This document shows, piece by piece, positions 31,512-40,344 of a stretch of DNA of 64,000 nt. Both the position numbers and the translations under genes were made by a program. This DNA is from Bradyrhizobium arachidis. GTDB taxonomy: Bacteria > Pseudomonadota > Alphaproteobacteria > Rhizobiales > Xanthobacteraceae. The stretch is taken from positions 5,208,001 to 5,272,000 of the forward strand of contig NZ_CP077970.1 of NCBI RefSeq assembly GCF_024758505.1, given 5' to 3'. Under the pieces are notes generated by a model. That model saw nothing but the letters and a program-made list of their open reading frames with translations. It had not been told where the DNA came from and ran no database searches. How positions within the stretch are numbered: the stretch's first letter is position 1; the number at the start of each line of letters is the position of its first letter.

Positions 31512-32606
31512 ATGAGCCTTCCCAACGAAGACAGTGCCGTGCTCGCGGCGCGCTGGACCGAGGGCGTGCTGCTCAAGCGCGACGTGTTCTCGACCGTCGA
31601 GCGCGGCCGCTTCCGCAGCGAAAGCGGCGAGGTCGACGCCGTGCTGCGCCGTCTTGACGAAGTGCCGTGGTGGTCATTCCTGCTCGCCCGCCACCTGTTC
31701 GCGCGCGAGAAGCGCGCGCTGGGACTCGCCGCTGGGCTCCATGTCGGGCCCGAACTACTCTGGGCCGGCCGGCGCGCGCTGGTGCGCGGCTTCGTCGACG
31801 GCGTGGCGCTACATCTGGCAAAACCGCACGGCAACCTTGCCTATTTCCGCTCAGCCAAGGATGCGCTGCGCCGCCTGCGGCGCGCCGGCATCTGCCACAA
31901 CGACCTCGCCAAGGAACAGAACTGGCTGGTGGGGCGCGACGGTCGCGCCTATGTCACCGATTTCCAGCTCGCGGCCTGCTTCAAGCGGCGCGGCCGGCTC
32001 TACCGCATCCTCGCCTATGAGGACCTTCGGCATCTGCTCAAGCACAAGCGCTCCTACGCGCCCGAAGCGCTGACGCCGCGCGAGCGCAAGATCCTCGCCA
32101 AAAAATCCTTTGCCGCGAGCCTGTGGCTCGCCACCGGCAAAAAGGTCTATCGCGCCATCACCCGCGGGCTCTTCAACTTCACCGACCGCGAGGGCGGCGG
32201 CCGGAGGCTGGTCAATGACGCGCCGGTGCTGATCGACCTCATCCGCAAGAACCCGGCCGTGCGTGACACCGCCATCGTCGCCTTCGCCGACCGCCGGTCC
32301 GGCGTCGGGCTCTACGCCTTCGTCGAGGCCGACCAGACCGCGCTGGAGAGCCAGCTCCGCGTCCAGCTTAGCGCGGCGAAGGGGCCAAAGCCGCCGGAGC
32401 ACATCCAGGTGGTGCATGCCCTGCCGCGCGATGCGAGCGGCAAGCCGCGCACGGAGATTTTGCAACTGGTCGCCATGAACCAGCTCGACCTGATCGAGCC
32501 GATGATGAAAAGCGACCAGGACCGCGAATTCCTCAAGGACATCCTCGAGCAGCGCAAGAATTTGCGCGACCGCTTCAATTTCGAGGCCGATCTGCCGGCG
32601 AGTTAG
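31512..32606 (+). CDS. RIO-like protein kinase fused to an ANL C-terminal-like domain
   Basis: The 364-residue product has a kinase core around ICHNDLAKEQNWL (His129, Asp131, Asn137) and VTDFQLA (Asp150, DFG equivalent), typical of RIO/lipopolysaccharide-type small kinases. After about residue 235, NPAVRDTAIVAFADRRSG, LYAFVEA and LPRDASGKPRTEIL closely resemble the mobile C-terminal lobe of adenylate-forming (acyl-CoA synthetase) enzymes, including the Lys of the A10 motif (Lys311). The large N-terminal adenylation domain is missing. Kinase activity or regulation of an acyl-CoA synthetase is inferred. Cotranscribed with trmFO. Confidence 0.75.
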   Translation: MSLPNEDSAVLAARWTEGVLLKRDVFSTVERGRFRSESGEVDAVLRRLDEVPWWSFLLARHLFAREKRALGLAAGLHVGPELLWAGRRALVRGFVDGVALHLAKPHGNLAYFRSAKDALRRLRRAGICHNDLAKEQNWLVGRDGRAYVTDFQLAACFKRRGRLYRILAYEDLRHLLKHKRSYAPEALTPRERKILAKKSFAASLWLATGKKVYRAITRGLFNFTDREGGGRRLVNDAPVLIDLIRKNPAVRDTAIVAFADRRSGVGLYAFVEADQTALESQLRVQLSAAKGPKPPEHIQVVHALPRDASGKPRTEILQLVAMNQLDLIEPMMKSDQDREFLKDILEQRKNLRDRFNFEADLPAS

Positions 32607-32687
32607 GGCGCCGGCCGCGCCTTGAAGCCTCCACATTGCCGATGGAGAAGAGGCCGAGCATCACGGTGGACAATGGGCAACTGGGGG

Positions 32688-33245
32688 ATGACACGTCGCG
32701 CGGTTGGCATGGTGTTGGCAGGCCTTGTGCTGGCCGCCACGCCTGCAATGGCCGCGGAATCGCCAGCCGAGCAGATCTCCAGCTTCCGCCAGAAGCATGG
32801 CGAACCCCGCGTCGTACGCGATACCACCCTCGACCGCATCGCGATGGACCAGGCCCGCGCGATGGCTGCGAAGGACGATCTCAGTCACGACGCCCTCGGC
32901 CCGTTCACGCGGCGCGTCGCGCCGGCGGGCGCGGGTCGCGCCGCAGAGAACATCGCCTACGGTTACGAGAGCTTCGAGAAAACGCTCGGACAGTGGATTG
33001 ACTCGTCCGGGCACCGCAAGAACCTGCTGCTGCACAACGCCTCCCGCGTCGGCATTGCGAGCGCCCGGAACGCAAGCGGCAAACGCACCTATTGGGCGAT
33101 GGTGATCGCGGGTGACTACGAGCCGAAGCCGAAGAAGGGCAAGAAGGACAAGGAGCCGCTCGTCGCCGTGAAGCGCGAGGCGGCTCCCGCAAGCCAGCCC
33201 AAAGCCAGCACCTGCCACATCAAGCTGCTCAGCCTCTGCATCTGA
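32688..33245 (+). CDS. CAP-domain (SCP/PR1-like) secreted protein
   Basis: The 185-residue product has a signal peptide (MTRRAVGMVLAGLVLAATPA) and a CAP domain with VRDTTLDRIAMDQARAMAA, LSHDALGPFTRRV, AAENIAYGYESFEKTLGQWI and SSGHRKNLLLHNASRVGIA, the usual ENIA and GHR-NLL signatures. CAP proteins occur in the periplasm or outside, with proposed hydrolase or lipid-binding roles. A basic Lys-rich stretch (KPKKGKKDKEPL) and two Cys follow. The ATG at 32688 was preferred over 32673 by signal-peptide length. Confidence 0.82.
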   Translation: MTRRAVGMVLAGLVLAATPAMAAESPAEQISSFRQKHGEPRVVRDTTLDRIAMDQARAMAAKDDLSHDALGPFTRRVAPAGAGRAAENIAYGYESFEKTLGQWIDSSGHRKNLLLHNASRVGIASARNASGKRTYWAMVIAGDYEPKPKKGKKDKEPLVAVKREAAPASQPKASTCHIKLLSLCI

Positions 33246-33252
33246 GGCAAAA

Positions 33253-33324
33253 GCATGATCCGGAAAAGTGCGCAGCGGTTTTCCCTCGCGACAAACGCGG
33301 AACGCGTTTGCGCGGAGATCATGC
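33253..33324. repeat. 72-bp palindromic-ended repeat, copy 2 (inverse orientation)
   Basis: Starts GCATGATC and ends GATCATGC. The reverse complement aligns with 4759-4830 over 72 bases with two differences by eye. It lies just after the CAP gene stop. Confidence 0.8.
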
Positions 33325-33337
33325 TCAAACAAAGACC

Positions 33338-33378
33338 TAAAGCGCGATGACGATTCAGCCTAAAGCCATCGCGCTTTA
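33338..33378. repeat. Hairpin repeat with 12-bp arms
   Basis: TAAAGCGCGATG (33338-33349) pairs with CATCGCGCTTTA (33367-33378) around 17 bases. It lies just outside the ilvA stop and may act as a terminator; a similar hairpin is a frequent rhizobial intergenic repeat. Confidence 0.65.
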
Positions 33379-33389
33379 GACCGCGCCGC

Positions 33390-34652
33390 TCACGCGCAGC
33401 GCACGCTCAATCCGGATGCGGCGAGCTTGGCCATGACCTCGTCGAGATGCGCGGCATCGCGGGTCTCGATGACGAGCTGCAGCAGCGTCGCCTTGGCCGG
33501 CAAATCGGAAAACGTCCGCTGATGCGAGACCTCGATGATGTTGGCGCCGGCCTCGGCGAGCAGCGCCGCGACCGCGGCAAGTTGCCCGGGCCGGTCGGGG
33601 ATATCGAGCGAGAGCTGGGTCAGCCGCCCCTCGCGCGCGAGCTCGCGGGTGAGCACGGAGGCAATCAGCCGCGTGTCGATATTGCCGCCGCTTAAGACTA
33701 GGCCGATCTTCCGGCCGGCAAAGCGCGAGGGATCGGACATGATGGCGGCCAGCCCCGCCGCGCCCGCGCCCTCCACGACGGTCTTCTCGATCGAGATCAG
33801 GGTCGCGACCGCGCGCTCGAGCTCGGCCTCGTTGACCAGCGCAATGTCGTCCACCAGACGCCGCACGATCTCGGTCGTGATCTTGCCCGGCGATTTGACC
33901 GCAATGCCTTCGGCGAGCGTATCGCCGCGCGCCGGCAGATTGCCGCCATGGATCGCATTGTACATCGACGGGTACAGCCAGGCCTCCACGCCCATGATCT
34001 GGATCGACGGCTTGAGCGAACGTGCCGCAATCGCCATGCCGCTGATCAGGCCGCCGCCACCGATGGGAACGACGAGCTCGTCCAGCTCCGGCACCGCCTT
34101 CAGCATCTCGAGCGCAACGGTGCCCTGCCCCGCGATCACGAGCGGATCGTCATAGGGGTGGACGAAGATCATGCCGCGCGCCGCGCCATGTTCACGCGCG
34201 AACTCGGCGGCCTCCTCCAGCGTCGCGCCTGTCACGATCACCTCGGCGCCGTGGTGTCGCGTGTTCTCGATCTTCACCATCGGCGTGCCGATGGGCATGA
34301 CGATGGTTGCGGGAATGCCGAGGCGCCTCGCGTGATAGGCGACGCCCTGCGCGTGGTTTCCGGCGGACATCGCGATCACGCCGCGCCGGCGCTCCTCGTC
34401 CGACAGGGCGGTCAGGCGGTTGAGCGCGCCGCGTTCCTTGAAGGACGAGGTGAACTGCAGATTCTCGAACTTGAACCAGATGTCGCAGCCGCAGATATTG
34501 CTGAGCGTGCGGCTGTAGCTGCAGGGCGTCTCGACGATGGCGCCGCGTACGGTGTCGGCTGCGGCATGCAGATCTGCGAGCGTCACCGGCAGGCCGCTCA
34601 GATCGACTGCGGAGTCCTGCGCTTCTGATGTGATTTGGGATGCTTCGGCCAT
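33390..34652 (-). CDS. ilvA: Threonine ammonia-lyase (IlvA)
   Basis: The 420-residue PLP enzyme converts threonine to 2-oxobutanoate, the first step of isoleucine synthesis. The PLP Lys is Lys72 in SSFKERGALNRL; the phosphate loop GGGGLISGM follows in the middle. Residues about 335-420 form a C-terminal ACT-like regulatory domain (LSLDIPDRPGQLAAVAALLAE). The length is the short form with a single ACT domain. Start ATG at 34652 gives MAEASQITSE. Other branched-chain genes: only the ilvD end at 63582 is in this window. Confidence 0.92.
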   Translation of the reverse strand: MAEASQITSEAQDSAVDLSGLPVTLADLHAAADTVRGAIVETPCSYSRTLSNICGCDIWFKFENLQFTSSFKERGALNRLTALSDEERRRGVIAMSAGNHAQGVAYHARRLGIPATIVMPIGTPMVKIENTRHHGAEVIVTGATLEEAAEFAREHGAARGMIFVHPYDDPLVIAGQGTVALEMLKAVPELDELVVPIGGGGLISGMAIAARSLKPSIQIMGVEAWLYPSMYNAIHGGNLPARGDTLAEGIAVKSPGKITTEIVRRLVDDIALVNEAELERAVATLISIEKTVVEGAGAAGLAAIMSDPSRFAGRKIGLVLSGGNIDTRLIASVLTRELAREGRLTQLSLDIPDRPGQLAAVAALLAEAGANIIEVSHQRTFSDLPAKATLLQLVIETRDAAHLDEVMAKLAASGLSVRCA

Positions 34653-34697
34653 GGGACAGCATAGAGCATTTGGCCGTCGCGAGCGATATCGCGCCGT

Positions 34698-35561
34698 CTA
34701 TTTGGTAAATTCACGCGACCGTGACGCGCGCCACAGCGTCCACAGGGTCGCCAGCCGCGATACGGGCTGCGGCAGGAACGGATTGCGGTCGGCGCGCGAC
34801 AGCCGCGCGAGGTCACGACGCGCAAGCGCCAGCGGCAGGAACGCCTTGCGCGCCGCAGGCGCCACCTCGGGCAAGAGCGATCCCGCCGTCGCCAGATGCT
34901 GCCGCGCTTCGCTCGCGAGCGCTTCCAGCGCCGCCCGGAGCGTCGGCGTGTCCTTGCCCGCAAACACCTCCTCCATGCCGATGCGATGGCGCTCGAGAAG
35001 CTGTTGCGGCACGAACAATTGGCGGTGCGCGGCATCGCGCGGCAGGTTGGCCAGCACCTGCACCATGCCCTGCGCCAGGCCGGCATGCCGGGCCAGATGC
35101 TCGGCCTCAGCCGAAGGCGGTGCCAGGATTCGCGCCGCCAGCGCGAACAGCGCCGACGAGGTCGCAGAGAGATAGCCTTCCAGCGCAGGGATCGTCGGCA
35201 TCGGATCGTTGTAGAGATCGAACTGGTGCTCCTCGGCGAGACGCGACAACGGCTCGACCGGCAGGTCGAAATCGCGAATTGTCAGCAGGAGCTCGGCCGC
35301 GACGGGATTTCCTTCCGCGCTGCCGTGGACATGGCCCGCCAGCATGTCGGTCCACCACTGCATCCGGATCTCGCCGGGCAGCGGCTGGGTGACCTGGTCG
35401 CGGACGCGCACGATCTCGACGTTGAAGGCGTAGAGCGCGAGCAGCGCACGCCGCTCCGTCGCGGGCACGAACAGCGTCGAGGCGTAGCGCGGAAAGTCGT
35501 GGCTGCGGACGAGGTCGGCGCAGAACGCGGCCGCGTCGGCGGACGGGTTGGCCGCGGTCAT
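34698..35561 (-). CDS. NDUFAF6-like squalene/phytoene-synthase-fold protein
   Basis: The 287-residue protein has the squalene/phytoene synthase fold but lacks the Asp-rich motifs needed for catalysis: where DxxxD is expected there is NVEIVRVRDQVTQPLPGEIR, and LPRDAAHRQLFVP stands in the second position. These match the human complex I assembly factor NDUFAF6 (C8orf38) closely. Its start codon overlaps the stop of the Mth938 gene by ATGA, so translation is coupled. A role in NADH dehydrogenase assembly is inferred by homology; a carotenoid role is unlikely. Confidence 0.8.
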   Translation of the reverse strand: MTAANPSADAAAFCADLVRSHDFPRYASTLFVPATERRALLALYAFNVEIVRVRDQVTQPLPGEIRMQWWTDMLAGHVHGSAEGNPVAAELLLTIRDFDLPVEPLSRLAEEHQFDLYNDPMPTIPALEGYLSATSSALFALAARILAPPSAEAEHLARHAGLAQGMVQVLANLPRDAAHRQLFVPQQLLERHRIGMEEVFAGKDTPTLRAALEALASEARQHLATAGSLLPEVAPAARKAFLPLALARRDLARLSRADRNPFLPQPVSRLATLWTLWRASRSREFTK

Positions 35562-35941
35562 GGCACGGCGATCAGGGCGGCCGCGACGCGCCGGCGCTCG
35601 CCGATCATGATGTTGTAGGTGCGGACCGCGGGACCCGTCTGCATCGTATCCAGCACCACCCTCACCGCCTTCAGCGCCTGGCGCAGCTCCGGCGGCGGCA
35701 GCCAGATCCCGGTTCCCGTGCCGACCAGCAAGGTGTCGATGCTATTGGCCGCCGCAAACACCTTGTCGAGCGAATAGCGGTCGATCTTCGCGGGATCCGT
35801 CACGTCCCAGGCCCAGATCGCATCGGGCAGGCAGAGCAGCGAGCCCCGATGCGACATGCCGGCAAAGGCAAAGCCGCCCTTGCCATAGGCATCGATCGGC
35901 GCCGAGCGCGGGAAATGCGGAGCGTTGGGATCGCCGGCCAT
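35558..35941 (-). CDS. Mth938/NDUFAF3-like protein
   Basis: The 127-residue product has the Mth938 (DUF498) fold: HFPRSAPIDAYGKGGFAFA, PDAIWAWDVTDPAKI, DTLLVGTGTGIW and TYNIMIGERRRVAAALIAV. The eukaryotic member NDUFAF3 works in mitochondrial complex I assembly with NDUFAF4. In alphaproteobacteria it often follows secF, as here, with the NDUFAF6 homologue next. It overlaps the next gene by 4 bp and follows secF by 68 bp. Confidence 0.85.
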   Translation of the reverse strand: MAGDPNAPHFPRSAPIDAYGKGGFAFAGMSHRGSLLCLPDAIWAWDVTDPAKIDRYSLDKVFAAANSIDTLLVGTGTGIWLPPPELRQALKAVRVVLDTMQTGPAVRTYNIMIGERRRVAAALIAVP

Positions 35942-36009
35942 GATGTTCGTCCGAATGGGCTTTGCCGCCCCCGCGCATCAACGCGGGAGCACACGGTTCG
36001 GATTATGCC

Positions 36010-37026
36010 CTACTTCTTCGGATTCTTCTTCGCCGGCTCTTCCGCCGCTTCGGCACGCTGGCTGTGGACGCCGAGATAGATCAGGATCGGCGCCGCGATG
36101 AAGATCGAGGTGTAGGTGCCGACCAGCACCACGCCGAACATCATGACAGCGGTGAAGCTGTGGATGGCGTGGCCGCCGAACAGCAGCAGCGCGAGCAGCG
36201 CCAGCGTCACGGTGACGTGGGTGATGATCGAGCGCGACAGCGTCGAGTTGATGGACTCGTTGAGAAGCTGCGGCATCGGCATCTTCTTGTAGCGGCGCAG
36301 CATCTCGCGGATACGGTCGTAGATGACGACGGTATCGTTGAGCGAATAGCCGAGAATGGTCAGAAGCGCCGCGATGCTGGTGAGGTCGAAATCGACCTGG
36401 CTGATCGACATGAAGCCGATGGTGAGCACGATGTCGTGCACGTTGGCGATCATGGCGCCGAGCGCGAACTGCCACTCGAAGCGGAACCAGAGATAGATCA
36501 GAATCGCGACGATCGCGAGCATCAGGCCGAGCATGCCGTAGGCGAGCAGCTCGCCGGCGACGCGCGGACCGACCACGTCGCTGCGCTCAATGCTGACGTT
36601 GTCTCCGAGCACGCCACGAACCTTCTGCAGGGCCAACTGCTGGGCGGCGTCGCCGCCCGGCTGTTCCGCAACACGGATCAGGACGTTCTCGGGGCCGCCG
36701 AACTGCTGCAACTGGACTTCGCCGAGACGCAACCCTTCCACCGCGTTGCGCATCGCGGCGATGTCGGCGGTCCCGGACTTGACCTTGACCTCCAGCAGCA
36801 AGCCGCCCTTGAAGTCGATGCCCAGATTGAGGCCGTGGGTGAAGAACAGCGTGATCGCGAGAATCGACAGCGCGGCCGAGATCGGGAAGCTGATGCGGCG
36901 GAAGCGCGTGAAGTCGAAATGCGTGTCGTCAGGGACGATGCGCAGCGACGGCAGCAGGCCGAGCGCCGAGACGACGGTGAGGATGGCAATGAGGATGCCG
37001 AGCCCGATGAGAACGGTCTGAGTCAC
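36010..37026 (-). CDS. secF: Preprotein translocase subunit SecF
   Basis: The 338-residue protein is a 6-helix subunit of the SecDF motor that uses the proton motive force to pull exported proteins. It has GLNLGIDFKGGLLLEV, the TM4 region VGPRVAGELLAYGMLGLM, and NDTVVIYDRIREMLR in the last half. The start is a GTG with AGGAG upstream (37026). It follows secD by ten bases, forming the yajC-secD-secF operon. Confidence 0.95.
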   Translation of the reverse strand: MTQTVLIGLGILIAILTVVSALGLLPSLRIVPDDTHFDFTRFRRISFPISAALSILAITLFFTHGLNLGIDFKGGLLLEVKVKSGTADIAAMRNAVEGLRLGEVQLQQFGGPENVLIRVAEQPGGDAAQQLALQKVRGVLGDNVSIERSDVVGPRVAGELLAYGMLGLMLAIVAILIYLWFRFEWQFALGAMIANVHDIVLTIGFMSISQVDFDLTSIAALLTILGYSLNDTVVIYDRIREMLRRYKKMPMPQLLNESINSTLSRSIITHVTVTLALLALLLFGGHAIHSFTAVMMFGVVLVGTYTSIFIAAPILIYLGVHSQRAEAAEEPAKKNPKK

Positions 37027-37036
37027 GAACAGGCTC

Positions 37037-38635
37037 CTAGATCGGCACGCTCTGCGGCCGCTTCCACCGCACCCACCAGGCCACGATCAGGCGGGTCAGG
37101 GTGAAGGCGGTGAACACCGTGGTGATGATGCCGATGCCGAGCGTCACGGCAAAGCCGCGCACCGGACCGGTGCCGATGTAGAACAGCACCGCTGCGGCGA
37201 TGAAAGTCGTGATGTTGGAATCGAGGATGGTCGCCAGCGCCCGCTTGAAGCCGGCGTCGATCGCCGAGATCGCGTTGCGGCCGCCGCGCAGCTCCTCACG
37301 GATGCGCTCATAGATCAGCACGTTGGAGTCGACGGCGATGCCGACGGTGAGCACGATGCCGGCGATACCGGGCAGGGTCAGCGTGGCGTTGAGCAGCGAC
37401 AACAGACCGAAGATCATGGCGACGTTGATGGCCACCGCGATGTTGGCGAACACGCCGAATAGACGGTAGGTCAACAGCATGAACACGATGACCAGGATCG
37501 AGCCGACGTAAGCCGCAAGCTCGCCCTTCTCGATCGAGTCCTGGCCGAGGCCCGGACCGACGGTGCGCTCTTCGACGACCGTGAGCGGCGCCGGCAGCGC
37601 GCCGGCGCGCAGCAGGATCGCGAGATCGTTGGCCGACTGCACGGTGAAACTGCCGGAGATCTGGCCCTGGCCGCCGGTGATCGGCTCGCGGATCACGGGC
37701 GCAGAGATCACCTTGTTGTCGAGCACGATCGCGAAGGGCAACCCGACGTTTTCCTGTGTGGCCTGCGAGAACTTGCGCGCACCCGACGTATTGAACTTGA
37801 AGCTGACGACCGGCTCGCTGGTCCGCTGGTCGAAGGTCGCCTGGGCGTCAATCAGGTCGCCACCCGCCACCAGCACCTGCTTCTTGACGACGTAGGGGGT
37901 CGGCGGCGGCGACGCGCTCATCAAGAGCTCGGATTCGGGCGGCACCCTGCCCTGCTGCGCCTGATCCGGCGGCACGGACGTGTCGACCATCCGGAATTCC
38001 ATCTTGGCTGTCTTGCCGAGCAATTCCTTCAGACGGGTCGGGTCCTGGAGGCCCGGCACCTGCACCAGGATGCGGTCATTGCCCTGGCGCTGGATGACGG
38101 GCTCGACGGTGCCGAGCTCGTTGACGCGGCGTTCGACGATCTGGATCGATTGCTCGATGGTCTTGCGCATGCGATCGAGCATCGCCGGCTGAGGAATGCT
38201 CAGGCGGATCAGCCCGCCGCTGGCATCAGCCACTTCGAGGTCGCGTTGACCGCTGGAGCCCATCAGACCGCCGAGCGGTTGCGAAAGGTCACGCAGCTTG
38301 GCCAGCGCGGCCTGAAGGTCGGTGTCCTTAACCCGGACCTCGACGGCATCGCCGCGGGTCACGAGCCCGGTGTAGCCGATCTTGGCGTCGCGCAACGTGC
38401 GCCGCACCTCGTCGCGGACCTGGTCGAGCTTTTCCTTCTTCACGTAATTGGAATCGACCTCTAGCAGAAGATAGGAGCCGCCCTGCAGGTCGAGGCCGAG
38501 CACGATGCGGCGCTGCGCCCAGGCAGGCCAGGTCTTGACCTGCGCCTCGGGAAAGAAGTTCGGGACCGCGCAGAGGCACACGATCAGCGCCGTCAGGATG
38601 ATCCCCAGCGCCTTCCACCGCGTGAAATACAACAT
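37037..38635 (-). CDS. secD: Preprotein translocase subunit SecD
   Basis: The 532-residue protein is a six-helix SecDF subunit with a large periplasmic domain. It shows LGLDLQGGSYLLLEVD near the N-terminus, RVNELGTVEPVIQRQGNDRI and VDSNVLIYERIREELRGG in the second half, all typical of SecD. ATG at 38635, just after a 37-bp gap from yajC. Works with SecYEG and YajC at the inner membrane. Confidence 0.95.
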   Translation of the reverse strand: MLYFTRWKALGIILTALIVCLCAVPNFFPEAQVKTWPAWAQRRIVLGLDLQGGSYLLLEVDSNYVKKEKLDQVRDEVRRTLRDAKIGYTGLVTRGDAVEVRVKDTDLQAALAKLRDLSQPLGGLMGSSGQRDLEVADASGGLIRLSIPQPAMLDRMRKTIEQSIQIVERRVNELGTVEPVIQRQGNDRILVQVPGLQDPTRLKELLGKTAKMEFRMVDTSVPPDQAQQGRVPPESELLMSASPPPTPYVVKKQVLVAGGDLIDAQATFDQRTSEPVVSFKFNTSGARKFSQATQENVGLPFAIVLDNKVISAPVIREPITGGQGQISGSFTVQSANDLAILLRAGALPAPLTVVEERTVGPGLGQDSIEKGELAAYVGSILVIVFMLLTYRLFGVFANIAVAINVAMIFGLLSLLNATLTLPGIAGIVLTVGIAVDSNVLIYERIREELRGGRNAISAIDAGFKRALATILDSNITTFIAAAVLFYIGTGPVRGFAVTLGIGIITTVFTAFTLTRLIVAWWVRWKRPQSVPI

Positions 38636-38672
38636 CGATTGAACCTGTCAGATCAGGAGAATGCGAGAACGA

Positions 38673-39029
38673 TCAGCTTGCGGAGCTGTCGTCCTTGGCG
38701 CTTTCTTTGGCCGGCTCGCCCTTGGCGCGCACGCCGGAGATCATCTGCCGCATCTGGCGCACCCGCACGCCGTCGGAAATCTCGAACTCGATCTGGTCGT
38801 CGTCGACGACCTTGGTGACCTTGCCGACGAGGCCGCCCGAGGTCACGACGGTGTCGCCGCGGCGAATGTTCTTCACGAGGTCGGCATGGTCCCGCACCTT
38901 CTTCTGCTGCGGCCGCAGAATCAGGAAGTACATGATCACGAAGATCAGCGCGAACGGCAGAAGCGACATCAACATGCTGTTGGTATCGCCTGCGGCCGCG
39001 GCCTGGGCATAGGCAGGGGTAATCAGCAT
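38673..39029 (-). CDS. yajC: Preprotein translocase accessory protein YajC
   Basis: The 118-residue protein has one N-terminal membrane helix (MSLLPFALIFVIMYFLILRP) and the YajC signature QQKKVRDHADLVKNIRRGDT. It is a small partner of SecDF. The ATG at 39029 has GAGGAA upstream and gives the usual length; the longer frame is not supported. The last dozen residues are acidic, polar and Ser-rich. Confidence 0.93.
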   Translation of the reverse strand: MLITPAYAQAAAAGDTNSMLMSLLPFALIFVIMYFLILRPQQKKVRDHADLVKNIRRGDTVVTSGGLVGKVTKVVDDDQIEFEISDGVRVRQMRQMISGVRAKGEPAKESAKDDSSAS

Positions 39030-39209
39030 CGAACATTCCTCGTGAACGGGAGAAGGCCGGTCCCGCCCCCGAGAGGCGACCGGTTCGGTCAAATTTCGCG
39101 CGGACTATAGCGGCCATTGCCCCAATTGCAACGCTGCCAGCCCCCTGATTTGGCCACCTTGCGGCGCGTCCCAAGGCCCGATAAGGCTGCGTTCTCAGGA
39201 ACTTCGGAC

Positions 39210-40181
39210 ATGCCCAGAAAACCAAGCAAAACCACGGCTTCCAAGCCCGCCAAAAGGCTTGCCAAAAAGCCTGCCCGCGTCGCGGCAAAACGCCCCACGA
39301 CCGTGGCTTCGGACCCCTCGCAGGCGCGCATCGTCCGCGCGCTGGAGACGATCGCAGCACACCTGTCGGCCACGGCCCAATCAGGCCCCGTCCCCGAATC
39401 CTTCGACCGCGCCGACGCCTTCGTTTGGCACCCGGACGGACGCCTGTCGGCGGTGCCGCGGGTCAGCCGGGTCGAGCTCTTCCTGCTTAGGGGCATCGAC
39501 CGGATGCGGGACATCCTGATCGAGAACACCGAGCGCTTCGCCAATGGCCTGCCAGCCAACAACGCCCTGCTCTGGGGCGCGCGCGGCATGGGCAAGTCGT
39601 CGCTGGTGAAAGCCGCACATGCCAGCATCAATGCGGACCGAAAAGCCACCGACAAGCTGAAGCTGATCGAAATCCATCGCGAGGACATCGAGACCCTGCC
39701 CGCGCTGATGGAGCAGCTACGCGACTCCGCCTACCGCTTCATCGTGTTCTGCGACGACCTCTCCTTCGATGGCAACGACGCCTCCTACAAGTCGCTGAAG
39801 GCGGTGCTCGAAGGCGGCATCGAGGGCCGGCCCGAGAACGTGATCCTCTACGCCACCTCCAACCGCCGTCACCTGCTTGCGCGCGACATGATCGAGAACG
39901 AGCGCTCGACCGCGATCAATCCCGGCGAGGCCGTCGAGGAAAAGGTCTCGCTGTCCGATCGCTTCGGCCTGTGGCTCGGCTTCCACCGCTGCAGCCAGGA
40001 CGAATATCTCTCAATGGTGCGCGGCTATTGCGGCCATTTCGGCATCAAGATGGATGACGAGGCGCTGGAGCGCGAGGCCCTGGAATGGTCGACCACGCGC
40101 GGCTCACGCTCGGGCCGCGTCGCCTGGCAATTTACGCAGGAGCTTGCGGGACGGCTCGGCGTGAAGCTGACGGGGAAGTAG
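39210..40181 (+). CDS. DUF815 AAA ATPase
   Basis: The 323-residue product has a basic Lys-rich N-terminal tail (AKRLAKKPARVAAKRP), then DUF815 with Walker A LLWGARGMGKSSL, Walker B RFIVFCDDLSF, sensor 1 LYATSNRRHL, and EEKVSLSDRFGLWLGF. It is a cytosolic ATPase of unknown target, common next to yajC-secDF in alphaproteobacteria. The ATG at 39210 was chosen because it precedes the basic tail; the frame is open 93 bp farther. It is divergent from yajC. Confidence 0.88.
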   Translation: MPRKPSKTTASKPAKRLAKKPARVAAKRPTTVASDPSQARIVRALETIAAHLSATAQSGPVPESFDRADAFVWHPDGRLSAVPRVSRVELFLLRGIDRMRDILIENTERFANGLPANNALLWGARGMGKSSLVKAAHASINADRKATDKLKLIEIHREDIETLPALMEQLRDSAYRFIVFCDDLSFDGNDASYKSLKAVLEGGIEGRPENVILYATSNRRHLLARDMIENERSTAINPGEAVEEKVSLSDRFGLWLGFHRCSQDEYLSMVRGYCGHFGIKMDDEALEREALEWSTTRGSRSGRVAWQFTQELAGRLGVKLTGK

Positions 40182-40198
40182 GCTGAAGGTGTTGCCTC

Positions 40199-40310
40199 GG
40201 TCATTCCCCGCGAAAGCGGGGAATCCAGTACGCCGCGGCTTATCGGCTCAACAACAACGGTCTCTGGAATACTGGGTCGTCCGGTCAAGCCGGACGACGA
40301 CAGTGAGTAT
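40199..40310. repeat. Intergenic palindromic repeats
   Basis: GGTCATTCCCCGCG/CGCGGGGAATCC and GTCGTCCGGTCAAGCCGGACGAC form two hairpins in the 163-bp gap between the convergent DUF815 and NlpD-like genes. They belong to repeat types common in rhizobial genomes. Confidence 0.65.
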
Positions 40311-40344
40311 GTAGCGCGAGCGTACTCTACTGAAGCTTCGCGCC

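Noticed and set aside
34698..35561. Phytoene synthase for carotenoid synthesis
   Set aside because: The Asp-rich motifs are missing, and the closest resemblance and the neighbour (Mth938) point to a complex I assembly factor.
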